Part shown: piece by piece, positions 39,360 to 45,287 of the stretch
How the letters are laid out: each line of letters opens with the position of its first letter
Numbering within the stretch: the stretch's first letter is position 1
Source: Gammaproteobacteria bacterium
GTDB lineage: Bacteria > Pseudomonadota > Gammaproteobacteria > Steroidobacterales > Rariloculaceae
Direction of reading: 5' to 3'
DNA: 45,287 nt
Assembly: GCA_022819855.1 (NCBI GenBank)
Contig: JAJEGN010000005.1
Coordinates: forward strand, 411,061-456,347
Program-made: the position numbers and the translations under genes
The notes under the pieces: model-generated
The model's input: the letters and a program-made list of their open reading frames with translations, nothing else
The model's database searches: none
What the model was told of the DNA's origin: nothing

Positions 39360-39611
39360 ATGCAAAGTGGCAACGAAATGTTGGAACATCTCGTTCAGAA
39401 GTCTGCCGTGGACGAGGATTTCAGACAAGCGCTTCTAGCGGACCCGAACGCTACCATCAGTGAGGAATTGGGCATTACGATTCCCGAGTCGATGACCATC
39501 AAGGTGCATGAGAGCGATATGCAGACCATCCATCTTGCGCTGCCGCCGGATCCTCACATTACGGAGGAACAGCTCGAAGCGGTCTCGGCCGGCCTTTGCT
39601 GCTGCTGGTAA
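39360..39611 (+). CDS. NHLP-type RiPP precursor with minimal core LCCCW
   Basis: The 83-residue peptide resembles the nitrile-hydratase-leader-peptide (NHLP) class of RiPP precursors. Its leader has FRQALLADPNATISEELGI, IPESMTIKVHES and TIHLALPPDPHITEEQLEAV, then a cleavage-like SAG. Only LCCCW follows, encoded by CTT TGC TGC TGC TGG TAA. Three adjacent cysteines and a terminal tryptophan make an unusually small core. The ATG at 39360 is preceded by GAGAGGAG at 6 nt; an upstream in-frame ATG at 39354 overlaps that site and is less likely. A Rieske oxygenase follows 175 bp downstream. Confidence 0.82.
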   Translation: MQSGNEMLEHLVQKSAVDEDFRQALLADPNATISEELGITIPESMTIKVHESDMQTIHLALPPDPHITEEQLEAVSAGLCCCW

Positions 39612-39786
39612 ACTCGTTGGCCGGCAATAGCCGGTAGGATGCAGAATCAACTGCATTCACACATAGCTTTAAACGGTTCCCAATCCGCCCGTTGCCGGGC
39701 TGGTGGCGGGCTATTGTGTCTGCTTGACGGCGGCGTCAGGCGGAAACGGCTGCGGATGTACCCTGCTCGACAAGGAGTCTGGAATC

Positions 39787-40968
39787 TTGAACAAGTCTGA
39801 ACGAGTTCGAGTTTTGGGCGTTATAAACGAGCACATCGCCAACGATACCACTGCAGATGCGGGCGGCGTCATGCGTGTGCCGATGTCGGATTTCACGTGC
39901 CAGCAGCTCTTGGCGCAGGAGCAGGATGTTTTCTTTCGAAACACGGCGTTGTGCATGGGCCTTTCCAGCGCACTACCGGAACCGAAGACATATTGGTCGG
40001 ACAACGAAACGGGTATCCCGATCCTTATGGTTCGGGACGATGAAGGCCGATTTCGCGCGTACGCTAACGTCTGTCGGCATCGAGGGAGTCAGATCGCACC
40101 CGAAGGACGTGGGTCGAAGGACCGCTTTACCTGCCCTTACCATGCATGGACATACGGTATCGACGGGAGATTGTTGGCCGTTAACAAGAACAGCCACTTC
40201 GGCAACGTCTGCAGAAAGGACTTATCGCTGTTCGAACTTCCTTCAGCGGAATTGCACGGGACGCTGTGGGTACGACCGACTCAGGGCGATCCCATAGACG
40301 AAGCCGAGTGTATAGGTGGACTTGAAGAGGACCTGGCGCACTGGCAATTGGCTGACTTTCCGTTTGCGCACACGCAAGTCATCGACGTGCGGGCCAACTG
40401 GAAAATGGCGGTTGATACTTTCGCGGAAAACTATCACGTAAGCGTTCTTCACGCGAAAACCGTCGGCAAGGAGATGAAGGCGAACGTGCAAACATGCGAC
40501 ATTTTTCAAAATAACCTTCGTTTTGTGTACCCCAATCAAAAACTGGACCTGATCCGATTTCTGACGTCTGACACGAAGCGATGGCCGTACCGGCAGATTG
40601 CTTCCACTCTGTATTTTCTTTACCCGAACGTCATCATGGTAGTGGACTCCTTCGGTGTCGATTTGGTGCGGATTTTTCCGCGTGACGACTCACCTTCGAA
40701 GTCCCGAACCGTGCATACTTGGTACGTCAGCCCAAAGGTACAGCCACACCTTAAAGAAGCTGGGTATACGTACGAAGAAAGAGTTTCACGATTCAGGGAA
40801 GTCATTGTGAACGAGGACTATGAAACGATCGCGAAGATTCAGTTGAACGCCGAGCGTGGGACTCAATCGGAGATGCTGCTTGGGCGGAACGAAGGGGCGT
40901 TGCAACATATTCACAATACGCTTCGAATGGAAGTTGGCCTTGATGTGTTGCCGGTTGAGGAGAACTAG
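39787..40968 (+). CDS. Rieske non-heme iron oxygenase, candidate RiPP-modifying enzyme
   Basis: This is an aromatic-ring-hydroxylating-type oxygenase alpha subunit, cytoplasmic. The 393-residue protein has the Rieske [2Fe-2S] ligands C96-x-H98 and C116-x2-H119 (NVCRHRG, FTCPYHAW). The mononuclear iron site is H217, H222 and D344, with bridging-type N215 (ENYHVSVLH, NEDYE). The TTG at 39787 follows AAGGAG by 9 nt. A GTG at 39703 would add a Cys-rich 28-residue extension but has no ribosome-binding site. Lying behind the LCCCW precursor, it may oxidise that peptide; no reductase partner is visible. Confidence 0.88.
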   Translation: MNKSERVRVLGVINEHIANDTTADAGGVMRVPMSDFTCQQLLAQEQDVFFRNTALCMGLSSALPEPKTYWSDNETGIPILMVRDDEGRFRAYANVCRHRGSQIAPEGRGSKDRFTCPYHAWTYGIDGRLLAVNKNSHFGNVCRKDLSLFELPSAELHGTLWVRPTQGDPIDEAECIGGLEEDLAHWQLADFPFAHTQVIDVRANWKMAVDTFAENYHVSVLHAKTVGKEMKANVQTCDIFQNNLRFVYPNQKLDLIRFLTSDTKRWPYRQIASTLYFLYPNVIMVVDSFGVDLVRIFPRDDSPSKSRTVHTWYVSPKVQPHLKEAGYTYEERVSRFREVIVNEDYETIAKIQLNAERGTQSEMLLGRNEGALQHIHNTLRMEVGLDVLPVEEN

Positions 40969-41036
40969 CCCCGTATGCGAGTGGACGATGACGGGGTCCT
41001 GTAAGAAATCTTGTGTGCTGAGCCGTCAACCATCGT

Positions 41037-41215
41037 CTAAACCGTCAGCACGAACCGTTCGCCGAACTGGATGGCGAACTGCGCCTTGGCAGCATGCCAT
41101 TCCCTGGGCGGGTTTTTCCACTTCGCCGTGATATTCCTCAGCGCGAGGTAAATCAGTTTCGTCGCCGCCTCGTCGCTGGGGAAATGCCCCTTGTTGCGAA
41201 TCGCCTTGCGGATTC
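41037..41215 (-). pseudogene. IS256-family transposase C-terminal remnant
   Basis: The minus strand encodes about 59 residues ending at a TAG (41039-41037): KLIYLALRNITAKWKNPP followed by REWHAAKAQFAIQFGERF and VLTV. This is the conserved C-terminus of IS256/Mutator-type transposases. No upstream transposase sequence remains, so it is a fragment left by deletion or recombination. Confidence 0.85.
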
Positions 41216-41271
41216 CTCCTCTCTACGCTGGCCACCGCTGGCGGCACTTACGTATATAATTCCCATTTATT

Positions 41272-41580
41272 TTGGTATCGTTCCGTCCGCGCCGCTCAGG
41301 CGTCATCCTCACCGAACCGGACTTGGACCCTGGCCGTTTCAAAGTCGGCTTTTCGACTAACGTCGAGGACCGGTTAAGCAGCCACCGGACATCCGCACCT
41401 TTCTCAAAGTTGGTCAAGACGTGGCCGTGCCAAGCCACATGGGAGAGAGCTGCGATCGATTGCGTCACGGAAGGGACTGAACGCCTTGGCGCCGAGATGT
41501 TCCGGACCGACGACATTGAAGGCGTCATCCTGCGTGGGGACCGATTCTTCGAGGTGATGCCTTCACTCGCGGTCGATTGA
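41272..41580 (+). CDS. GIY-YIG-like (T5orf172-type) protein, probably truncated at the N-terminus
   Basis: The roughly 100-residue frame (TTG at 41272) contains PGRFKVGFSTNVEDRLSSH, KTWPCQATWERAAIDCVT and GDRFFEVMP. These resemble the second half of T5orf172/GIY-YIG nuclease-like domains, whose N-terminal GIY...YIG strands should lie just upstream. Upstream sequence is stopped in frame at 41257-41259 and abuts the IS256 remnant, so the gene has probably lost its start. A good hairpin terminator follows at 41669-41690. Confidence 0.5.
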   Translation: MVSFRPRRSGVILTEPDLDPGRFKVGFSTNVEDRLSSHRTSAPFSKLVKTWPCQATWERAAIDCVTEGTERLGAEMFRTDDIEGVILRGDRFFEVMPSLAVD

Positions 41581-41668
41581 CGTTGCCGAGAGGGAGCGAC
41601 GATGCCGATCGGTGAGTCGTGCTCTAAGGTGTTCGCAAATACCCGCCGGCAGCGTGCTGTCGGTTCAG

Positions 41669-41690
41669 GGGCTGCTTCTCGGAGCAGCCC
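41669..41690 (+). terminator. Intrinsic terminator after the GIY-YIG-like gene
   Basis: GGGCTGCT (41669-41676) pairs with AGCAGCCC (41683-41690) around tctcgg, followed by the T-rich TTGCTTCTTCTG. It is oriented for plus-strand transcripts, 89 bp after the gene. Confidence 0.55.
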
Positions 41691-41717
41691 TTGCTTCTTC
41701 TGCCTTGTGTGCCTCGC

Positions 41718-42311
41718 TCAGCGACTCTTCAAAGCCTCGGCAATCTCGTCCTCATAGCGCCCATCAACCAAAATGAACAACATCCGACACGGGCGTTCAC
41801 CCCGATTGGCCCAGGCGTGGTTGGTCCCGCGCTGGATCACGACGCTGCCGGGTCCGACCTCCACCTCTTCGTCGTCCAGCACCAGCACGATCTCACCGTC
41901 GATCACGATCCCGTAGTCGATGGACTCGGTGCGGTGCATCAGCGCATGCTGTGCCCCTGCCCTGGCGGTGGATGCCCCGGCAGCGCCAATCTGGTCCCAC
42001 GCTTCCTCAATGCCGTGTATATCCTGAGCATGAAACTCGGGCGTCTCGGGCGGAAAGTCTACGAACCGGATGCGCGTCCCGTCCCGGGGCGGCGTCAGGA
42101 CCAACGGGCCGATGGTCGGGTCGGCGCCGTTATCGATCAATGCGGGCGTGCTCTGTGTGGCCCAAACCTCGTGAAAGACAAAGCCCGGAAGGATGTCCAG
42201 TTCTCTTACCGTTGGGAGTGCGCCGTCGGAGCAGACGATGGCATTGCCGTGGCTGTCGTGACCCGTGACGATGCGGCGAATCGGGCTTGGGGGCTTGGTG
42301 GGGGGCATCAT
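41718..42311 (-). CDS. Cupin-domain protein
   Basis: The 197-residue protein ends in a single cupin barrel: MHRTESIDYGIVIDGEIVLV with the metal-ligand His and Glu-type positions, then VEVGPGSVVIQRGTNHAWAN with a further His. The N-terminal half (GHDSHGNAIVCSDG, FVFHEVWATQSTPALI) matches small bacterial cupins of the kind seen beside oxidoreductases. Substrate is unknown. It starts 29 bp downstream of the parD stop on the same strand, where a ParE toxin gene would normally be. Confidence 0.85.
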   Translation of the reverse strand: MMPPTKPPSPIRRIVTGHDSHGNAIVCSDGALPTVRELDILPGFVFHEVWATQSTPALIDNGADPTIGPLVLTPPRDGTRIRFVDFPPETPEFHAQDIHGIEEAWDQIGAAGASTARAGAQHALMHRTESIDYGIVIDGEIVLVLDDEEVEVGPGSVVIQRGTNHAWANRGERPCRMLFILVDGRYEDEIAEALKSR

Positions 42312-42340
42312 TGGTTCCTCAGGGACTATTTGCTCAAGGA

Positions 42341-42619
42341 TCAGATCGGGCGTGACGAGACCTTACGTTCGGGCGATTCAAGGCTGGCCCGGCGCTTCGC
42401 CTTTCGTTTGATCGAATCGATGTCGAGGTCTCCGGCATCACCGCTTTCCACACCGAGGGCAATAGCGGCCTGCAGGGCGGCGAGCTTATCGCGTTGCTGC
42501 TGATCCTTTCGGATCAGGTCTCGCACGTAATCGCTTGAGCTGGCGTATCTGCCATCTTTGATTTGAGCCTGGACCCAATCCTTCATGAGATCCGGGACCG
42601 AGATGTTCATGGTAGCCAT
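42341..42619 (-). CDS. parD: ParD-family antitoxin without a partner toxin
   Basis: ParD antitoxins neutralise ParE gyrase poisons and repress their own operon through an N-terminal ribbon-helix-helix domain. The 92-residue product (ATG at 42619, after GGAAG) reads MATMNISVPDLMKDWVQAQI with GRYASSSDYVRDLIRKDQ, which is the canonical family. The frame is open upstream to 42724, but this start has the ribosome-binding site. Normally parE overlaps the 3' end; here a cupin gene follows instead, so the antitoxin is an orphan. A perfect palindrome lies just upstream (42652-42678). Confidence 0.9.
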   Translation of the reverse strand: MATMNISVPDLMKDWVQAQIKDGRYASSSDYVRDLIRKDQQQRDKLAALQAAIALGVESGDAGDLDIDSIKRKAKRRASLESPERKVSSRPI

Positions 42620-42651
42620 AGCATGCTTCCGTTTACCGTCAGAAACGTAAT

Positions 42652-42678
42652 TTGGCAACGATTGACATATGTTGCCAA
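42652..42678 (-). promoter_or_regulatory. Palindromic operator of parD
   Basis: TTGGCAAC (42652-42659) and GTTGCCAA (42671-42678) are perfect 8-bp inverted repeats with an 11-bp AT-rich spacer, 33-59 bp upstream of the parD start. The position and symmetry fit the autoregulatory site of a ribbon-helix-helix antitoxin. Confidence 0.65.
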
Positions 42679-42793
42679 TCAGGCCGTAGCTGTGGCTGGT
42701 AGCCTCGACGGCACTCCGCGCCATTCAAGGCCTGTTCGTGATCTATCGGTGAGCATCGACTCCGGATCGATCATGACGTGAGCCAAACGTCTG

Positions 42794-43015
42794 CTACGGC
42801 GTGGATCGGTCCTGACCCCGCTCTGAGTCCGGGTCGTCCGGGTTGTCGCTGGCGTCGCCTGTATGCTCCTTCGCCGCGCGATCATCCAGGGCCTGATCGG
42901 CCTCGTCTCGAACCGAACGGCGCTTGGCCGAACGATCGCTGCTTCGTGATGTTCGATGCGCGCCGCCCTTGCGCATGACCGTCGAGCGTGCAACCGGATT
43001 TCGACGTTTCACCAT
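42794..43015 (-). CDS. Small basic hypothetical protein
   Basis: The 73-residue frame (ATG at 43015 behind AAGGA) is rich in Arg, Ser and Asp and ends DASDNPDDPDSERGQDRSTP. No domain is recognised. Its 3' part belongs to a 49-bp sequence repeated at 44594-44642, where it is not in an equivalent gene. Start and ribosome-binding site are acceptable, but a coding role is uncertain. Confidence 0.35.
   Translation of the reverse strand: MVKRRNPVARSTVMRKGGAHRTSRSSDRSAKRRSVRDEADQALDDRAAKEHTGDASDNPDDPDSERGQDRSTP
42834..42882. repeat. 49-bp dispersed repeat, copy A
   Basis: The sequence starting TCGTCCGGGTTGTCGCTGG and continuing through GCGTCGCCTG to GCGAT recurs with few changes at 44594-44642. 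The best block (about 29 bp) differs at a single base. Confidence 0.75.
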
Positions 43016-43240
43016 TGTTGGTCCTTGCGACGGCCGCGATAAAGGACCATTTTATCGTGCGGGGTTGCGCGCACGATACCGGATTCTGCGGGACGGGTGG
43101 GCCTTCGTGATCCCCAGGATCGTGCGCTCGATCTGGTACGGTCGCCGAGCGCGAAGCTTGGCGAAATGGGGCGAAATCGGGCTTGCGGACGCACGCCCTC
43201 CTTTATAGCGTTCGCTGGCTAAACCAGTCTTGAGACTCTG

Positions 43241-44200
43241 ATGCTCAACGCCCAGCAAGCCGCTGCCAAAGAAGCTGCCCATCGCCAGTTCGACTATCCG
43301 AGCCGCCTCGCCGCTGAAGAACGAGGCTACATCGAGGGTCGCGACAAGCTGCCGAGGTTCAGGCACGGTGTGGCGGGCATCGGTATCGCTGGCGATGTCC
43401 TGCGGATCTACGTCCTCGAGGATCTGGCTGGCGAACTGGAGATCCCTGCCGAGTTCGAGGGCCTGCGCACCGAACGCGTGCTCACAACGGGCTTTCACGA
43501 CCTGGTCGCGCCCCGACAAACACGTCTATCTCCAACGCCATGTGGCGTTTCCATTGGCAACGCCAAACCCGTTGGCCACAGCCCAGTAACCGCCGGCACC
43601 GGCACTCTTGGTTGCTTGATCGATACCCCGGGTGGGCGCTGTATACTCAGCAACAATCACGTTCTCGCCCTTTCCAACACCGCCAACCTCGGCGACCATG
43701 TCCTCCAGCCCAGCCCTTCTGACGGCTCAAGTTCCAATCCGCCCACGCGGATCGCAACCCTGACCGATTTCGAGCCCTTGAGGTTCGGCAGCGCGGTCAA
43801 CCGCATGGACGCCGCCATCGCGGCTCTGGACGAAATCGACTCGGCAATCCCGGACATCATGACCATCGGCCCACCCGCCAATCCGCCCGTCGCGCCTTTC
43901 CTCGGCCAGTCCGTCGTAAAGCATGGCCGAACTACAGGTCTCACGTTCGGCTCGGTTGCCGATACCAGCTTCGACGGCAACGTCAACTACGACGGCGCCA
44001 TTGCCTACTTCGAAGATCAGATTGTCGTCGTCGGCGATACGGGACCGTTCTCGGATCGTGGCGACTCGGGGTCTCTCATCCTCGACACCTCTGGCCCTCA
44101 CCCCGTTGGCCTGCTGTTCGCGGGCGACGATTCCCAGTCAATCGCCAATCCGATACAGTTTATCCTTAATCGTTTCGGTGCTACGGTCGCTGTGACATGA
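43241..44200 (+). CDS. Trypsin-like (S1-fold) serine protease with N-terminal prodomain-like region
   Basis: The 319-residue protein has the chymotrypsin-fold triad H140 (ILSNNHVLAL), D190 (VNRMDAAIAAL) and S276 in RGDSGSLI. No signal peptide is evident, so it is probably cytoplasmic. Residues 40-90 (HGVAGIGIAGDVLRIYVLED ... ERVLTTGFHDL) form a small GxxGxGxx-type domain resembling that of the next gene. The stop overlaps the next start (ATGA), showing a coupled pair. The peptide substrate is unknown. Confidence 0.85.
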   Translation: MLNAQQAAAKEAAHRQFDYPSRLAAEERGYIEGRDKLPRFRHGVAGIGIAGDVLRIYVLEDLAGELEIPAEFEGLRTERVLTTGFHDLVAPRQTRLSPTPCGVSIGNAKPVGHSPVTAGTGTLGCLIDTPGGRCILSNNHVLALSNTANLGDHVLQPSPSDGSSSNPPTRIATLTDFEPLRFGSAVNRMDAAIAALDEIDSAIPDIMTIGPPANPPVAPFLGQSVVKHGRTTGLTFGSVADTSFDGNVNYDGAIAYFEDQIVVVGDTGPFSDRGDSGSLILDTSGPHPVGLLFAGDDSQSIANPIQFILNRFGATVAVT

Positions 44201-44421
44201 CCGACATTCTGCAAGCCAAGCGCTCCCTCGGACGCGAACTCCGGGCCGTTGACGGCTTCGTGGGCGTCGGCGTCGGCAGCGATGGCATCCAGCTTTACGC
44301 CAGTGCCGAAACAGCGCCTGTCGTCAAGATGTTTCGCAGCAAGTGGGGCAACGATTACAAGGGCTTCGCCGTCTCGGTGGTTCTCACCGACGGTTTCGAG
44401 GCGCAGTCGCAGGCATCCTGA
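44197..44421 (+). CDS. Small protein homologous to the protease N-terminal domain
   Basis: The 74-residue protein reads GFVGVGVGSDGIQLYAS and AVSVVLTDGFEA. It aligns with residues 43-87 of the upstream protease (GVAGIGIAGDVLRIYVL; RTERVLTTGFHDL). The four-base ATGA overlap couples the two genes. A stand-alone copy of a protease prodomain could be an inhibitor, chaperone or substrate-recognition partner. This is inference; no named family is recognised. Confidence 0.75.
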   Translation: MTDILQAKRSLGRELRAVDGFVGVGVGSDGIQLYASAETAPVVKMFRSKWGNDYKGFAVSVVLTDGFEAQSQAS

Positions 44422-44522
44422 AGTTCTCGATCCGCCGATTCGGCGGGAGTGCCAACGTGCTGCGGTTCATCCGATAAAGCGGCTCCACTGGACAGGTCCC
44501 TTCAGGAGGACGCCCCGCCGGG

Positions 44523-44606
44523 GGCAGGGCTATCTTCGCGCACATGATCGGCGTCCCGGTTCGGACCGTGGAGCGCTGGGAACAGGGCAGGTCTCGTCCG
44601 GATTGT
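44523..44606 (+). pseudogene. XRE-type helix-turn-helix fragment
   Basis: The plus strand encodes RAIFAHMIGVPVRTVERW followed by EQGRSRP, the second half of an XRE/HigA-like helix-turn-helix as found in solo or toxin-antitoxin regulators. The frame breaks into the 49-bp repeat (copy B) right after GRSRP, where the family would continue. No N-terminal half with a ribosome-binding site is seen, so it is a remnant. Confidence 0.5.
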
Positions 44607-44642
44607 CGCTGGCGTCGCCTGTCCGCTCGTTCGCCTCGCGAT
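44594..44642. repeat. 49-bp dispersed repeat, copy B
   Basis: This is the second copy of the repeat at 42834-42882, starting TCGTCCGGATTGTCGCTGG. It joins exactly at the point where the XRE reading frame loses its family match. Confidence 0.75.
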
Positions 44643-44683
44643 AAGCCATGCCCCATCAAACGTGAGTCGCCGTTTTCGGCCTG

Positions 44684-45287
44684 TCATGCGGTGATTCCCT
44701 TGTCGGCGATGAAACCGTCCACCAGGGCGAAGCATTGTTCCGGCTCCTCGAGCTGCAGGAGATGGCTGGTATCGGAGACGAAGGCATAGTCGATGCCGAA
44801 TGTTTCGCAAAACAACTTGCAACAGGGCGCGCTCTTCGACGCGTCCTGGGACTCCGGGTCGGAGCTGACGATCAGGAGTGGACGGGCCGGCGGGCCTGCC
44901 TTCCTCCAGATAGGCAGCTCAGCGACCTCGGTATAGAGACCGGCTTCGACAGGCCCCGGGCAGCAGAGCAGCCATTCTCCACACACGGGATCGAAGCGCA
45001 GCGTCGAGCGTGCGTTAAGTTCCGCCACCCCCTTTCGCAGGCGCCGGAACCGGTGCAGGTAACGGAATACATCGGCCAGCTCACTGGGGTTCGGGAATCG
45101 ATTCTTGCGGGTCAGGGCGGCGTCGCGCAGCGCCTTGCCCTCGGTCACCAGAGGGCCGCGCTGCGGATTGCCTTCCGGCGGGACCACTGGCGGGTCAAAC
45201 AGCACCAACGCATCCCAGTGCCATACGCCTTCTATGATCGAGAGCAGCGCCGCGATCGCCGACATGGAATGGAAGACGCCGATAGTA
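44684..45287 (-). CDS. Alpha/beta hydrolase, 5' end outside the window
   Basis: The minus strand from the window edge reads IGVFHSMSAIAALLSIIEG. Here HSMSA stands at the position of the nucleophile elbow (G-x-S-x-G) of alpha/beta hydrolases, although the last Gly is replaced by Ala. It is followed by WDALVLFDPP and, later, LLIVSSDPES and a catalytic His region (AFVSDTSHLLQLEEPEQ). An internal ATG at 45265 would cut through the elbow, so the real start is beyond 45287. Substrate is unknown. Confidence 0.75.
   Translation of the reverse strand, partial: TIGVFHSMSAIAALLSIIEGVWHWDALVLFDPPVVPPEGNPQRGPLVTEGKALRDAALTRKNRFPNPSELADVFRYLHRFRRLRKGVAELNARSTLRFDPVCGEWLLCCPGPVEAGLYTEVAELPIWRKAGPPARPLLIVSSDPESQDASKSAPCCKLFCETFGIDYAFVSDTSHLLQLEEPEQCFALVDGFIADKGITA

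Noticed and set aside
39703..39786. In-frame upstream extension of the Rieske gene with Cys-rich GYCVCLTAASGGNGCGC
   Set aside because: It has no ribosome-binding site at the GTG, while the TTG at 39787 has AAGGAG and the family-like N-terminus. A second peptide core here cannot be excluded but is not supported.
43016..43240. Short ORFs upstream of the serine protease (42924-43208 plus, 43009-43194 minus)
   Set aside because: No recognisable motif or convincing start; the region more likely holds the protease promoter.

Overview
This window comes from a GC-rich gammaproteobacterium. The evidence is the gene set and its order: pilA-pilB-pilC with pilD-coaE, sucCD, bamD, rluD-pgeF, clpB, pncC-recA-recX-alaS-csrA, and a tRNA-Ser(GCU) directly after csrA. 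The exact family cannot be read from the sequence. AspRS carries the HRRRDHGG motif that I associate with non-discriminating enzymes of the Pseudomonas type.

Layout. 1-5338 (minus): a type IV pilus block (pilA, pilB, pilC, then pilD and coaE, the last cut by the window edge). 5630-9432 (plus): sucC-sucD and the glutamine-dependent NAD synthetase, separated by a 110-bp fold-back repeat. 9532-18775: bamD (minus), then rluD, pgeF, clpB, a zinc-ribbon protein, a DUF502 membrane protein, aspS and a nudB-like Nudix hydrolase (all plus). 18921-23156 (minus): a lower-GC bacteriocin cassette. It holds a double-glycine precursor, an HlyD-type adaptor, a C39-peptidase ABC exporter and a four-helix membrane protein that is probably the immunity protein. 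Its likely promoter has a 13-base C homopolymer between -35 and -10. 23338-34211: mutS (minus), a second copy of the fold-back repeat, then a GT4 glycosyltransferase, pncC, thpR, a hendecad-repeat coiled-coil protein coupled to recA, recX, alaS and csrA.

From tRNA-Ser (34311) to the end the window is accessory DNA. It holds an EVE-like/HNH nuclease, a PD-(D/E)xK-like nuclease whose 3' end looks frameshifted and whose ribosome-binding site abuts an IS3-family insertion, and a membrane protein of unknown function. It also holds a small NHLP-type RiPP precursor ending in LCCCW followed by a Rieske oxygenase, an IS256-family transposase remnant, a GIY-YIG-like fragment, a cupin protein and an orphan ParD antitoxin with a palindromic operator. 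Last come a trypsin-like protease coupled to a free-standing copy of its own N-terminal domain, an XRE fragment and a partial alpha/beta hydrolase.

The strongest candidates for new biology are: (1) the LCCCW RiPP/Rieske pair; (2) the fold-back repeat family, with a conserved 52-nt core and arms that differ between copies yet stay perfectly complementary within each copy; (3) the poly-C promoter spacer ahead of the bacteriocin gene; (4) the protease with a separate prodomain-like partner. All identifications are by eye from motifs; no database search was run.
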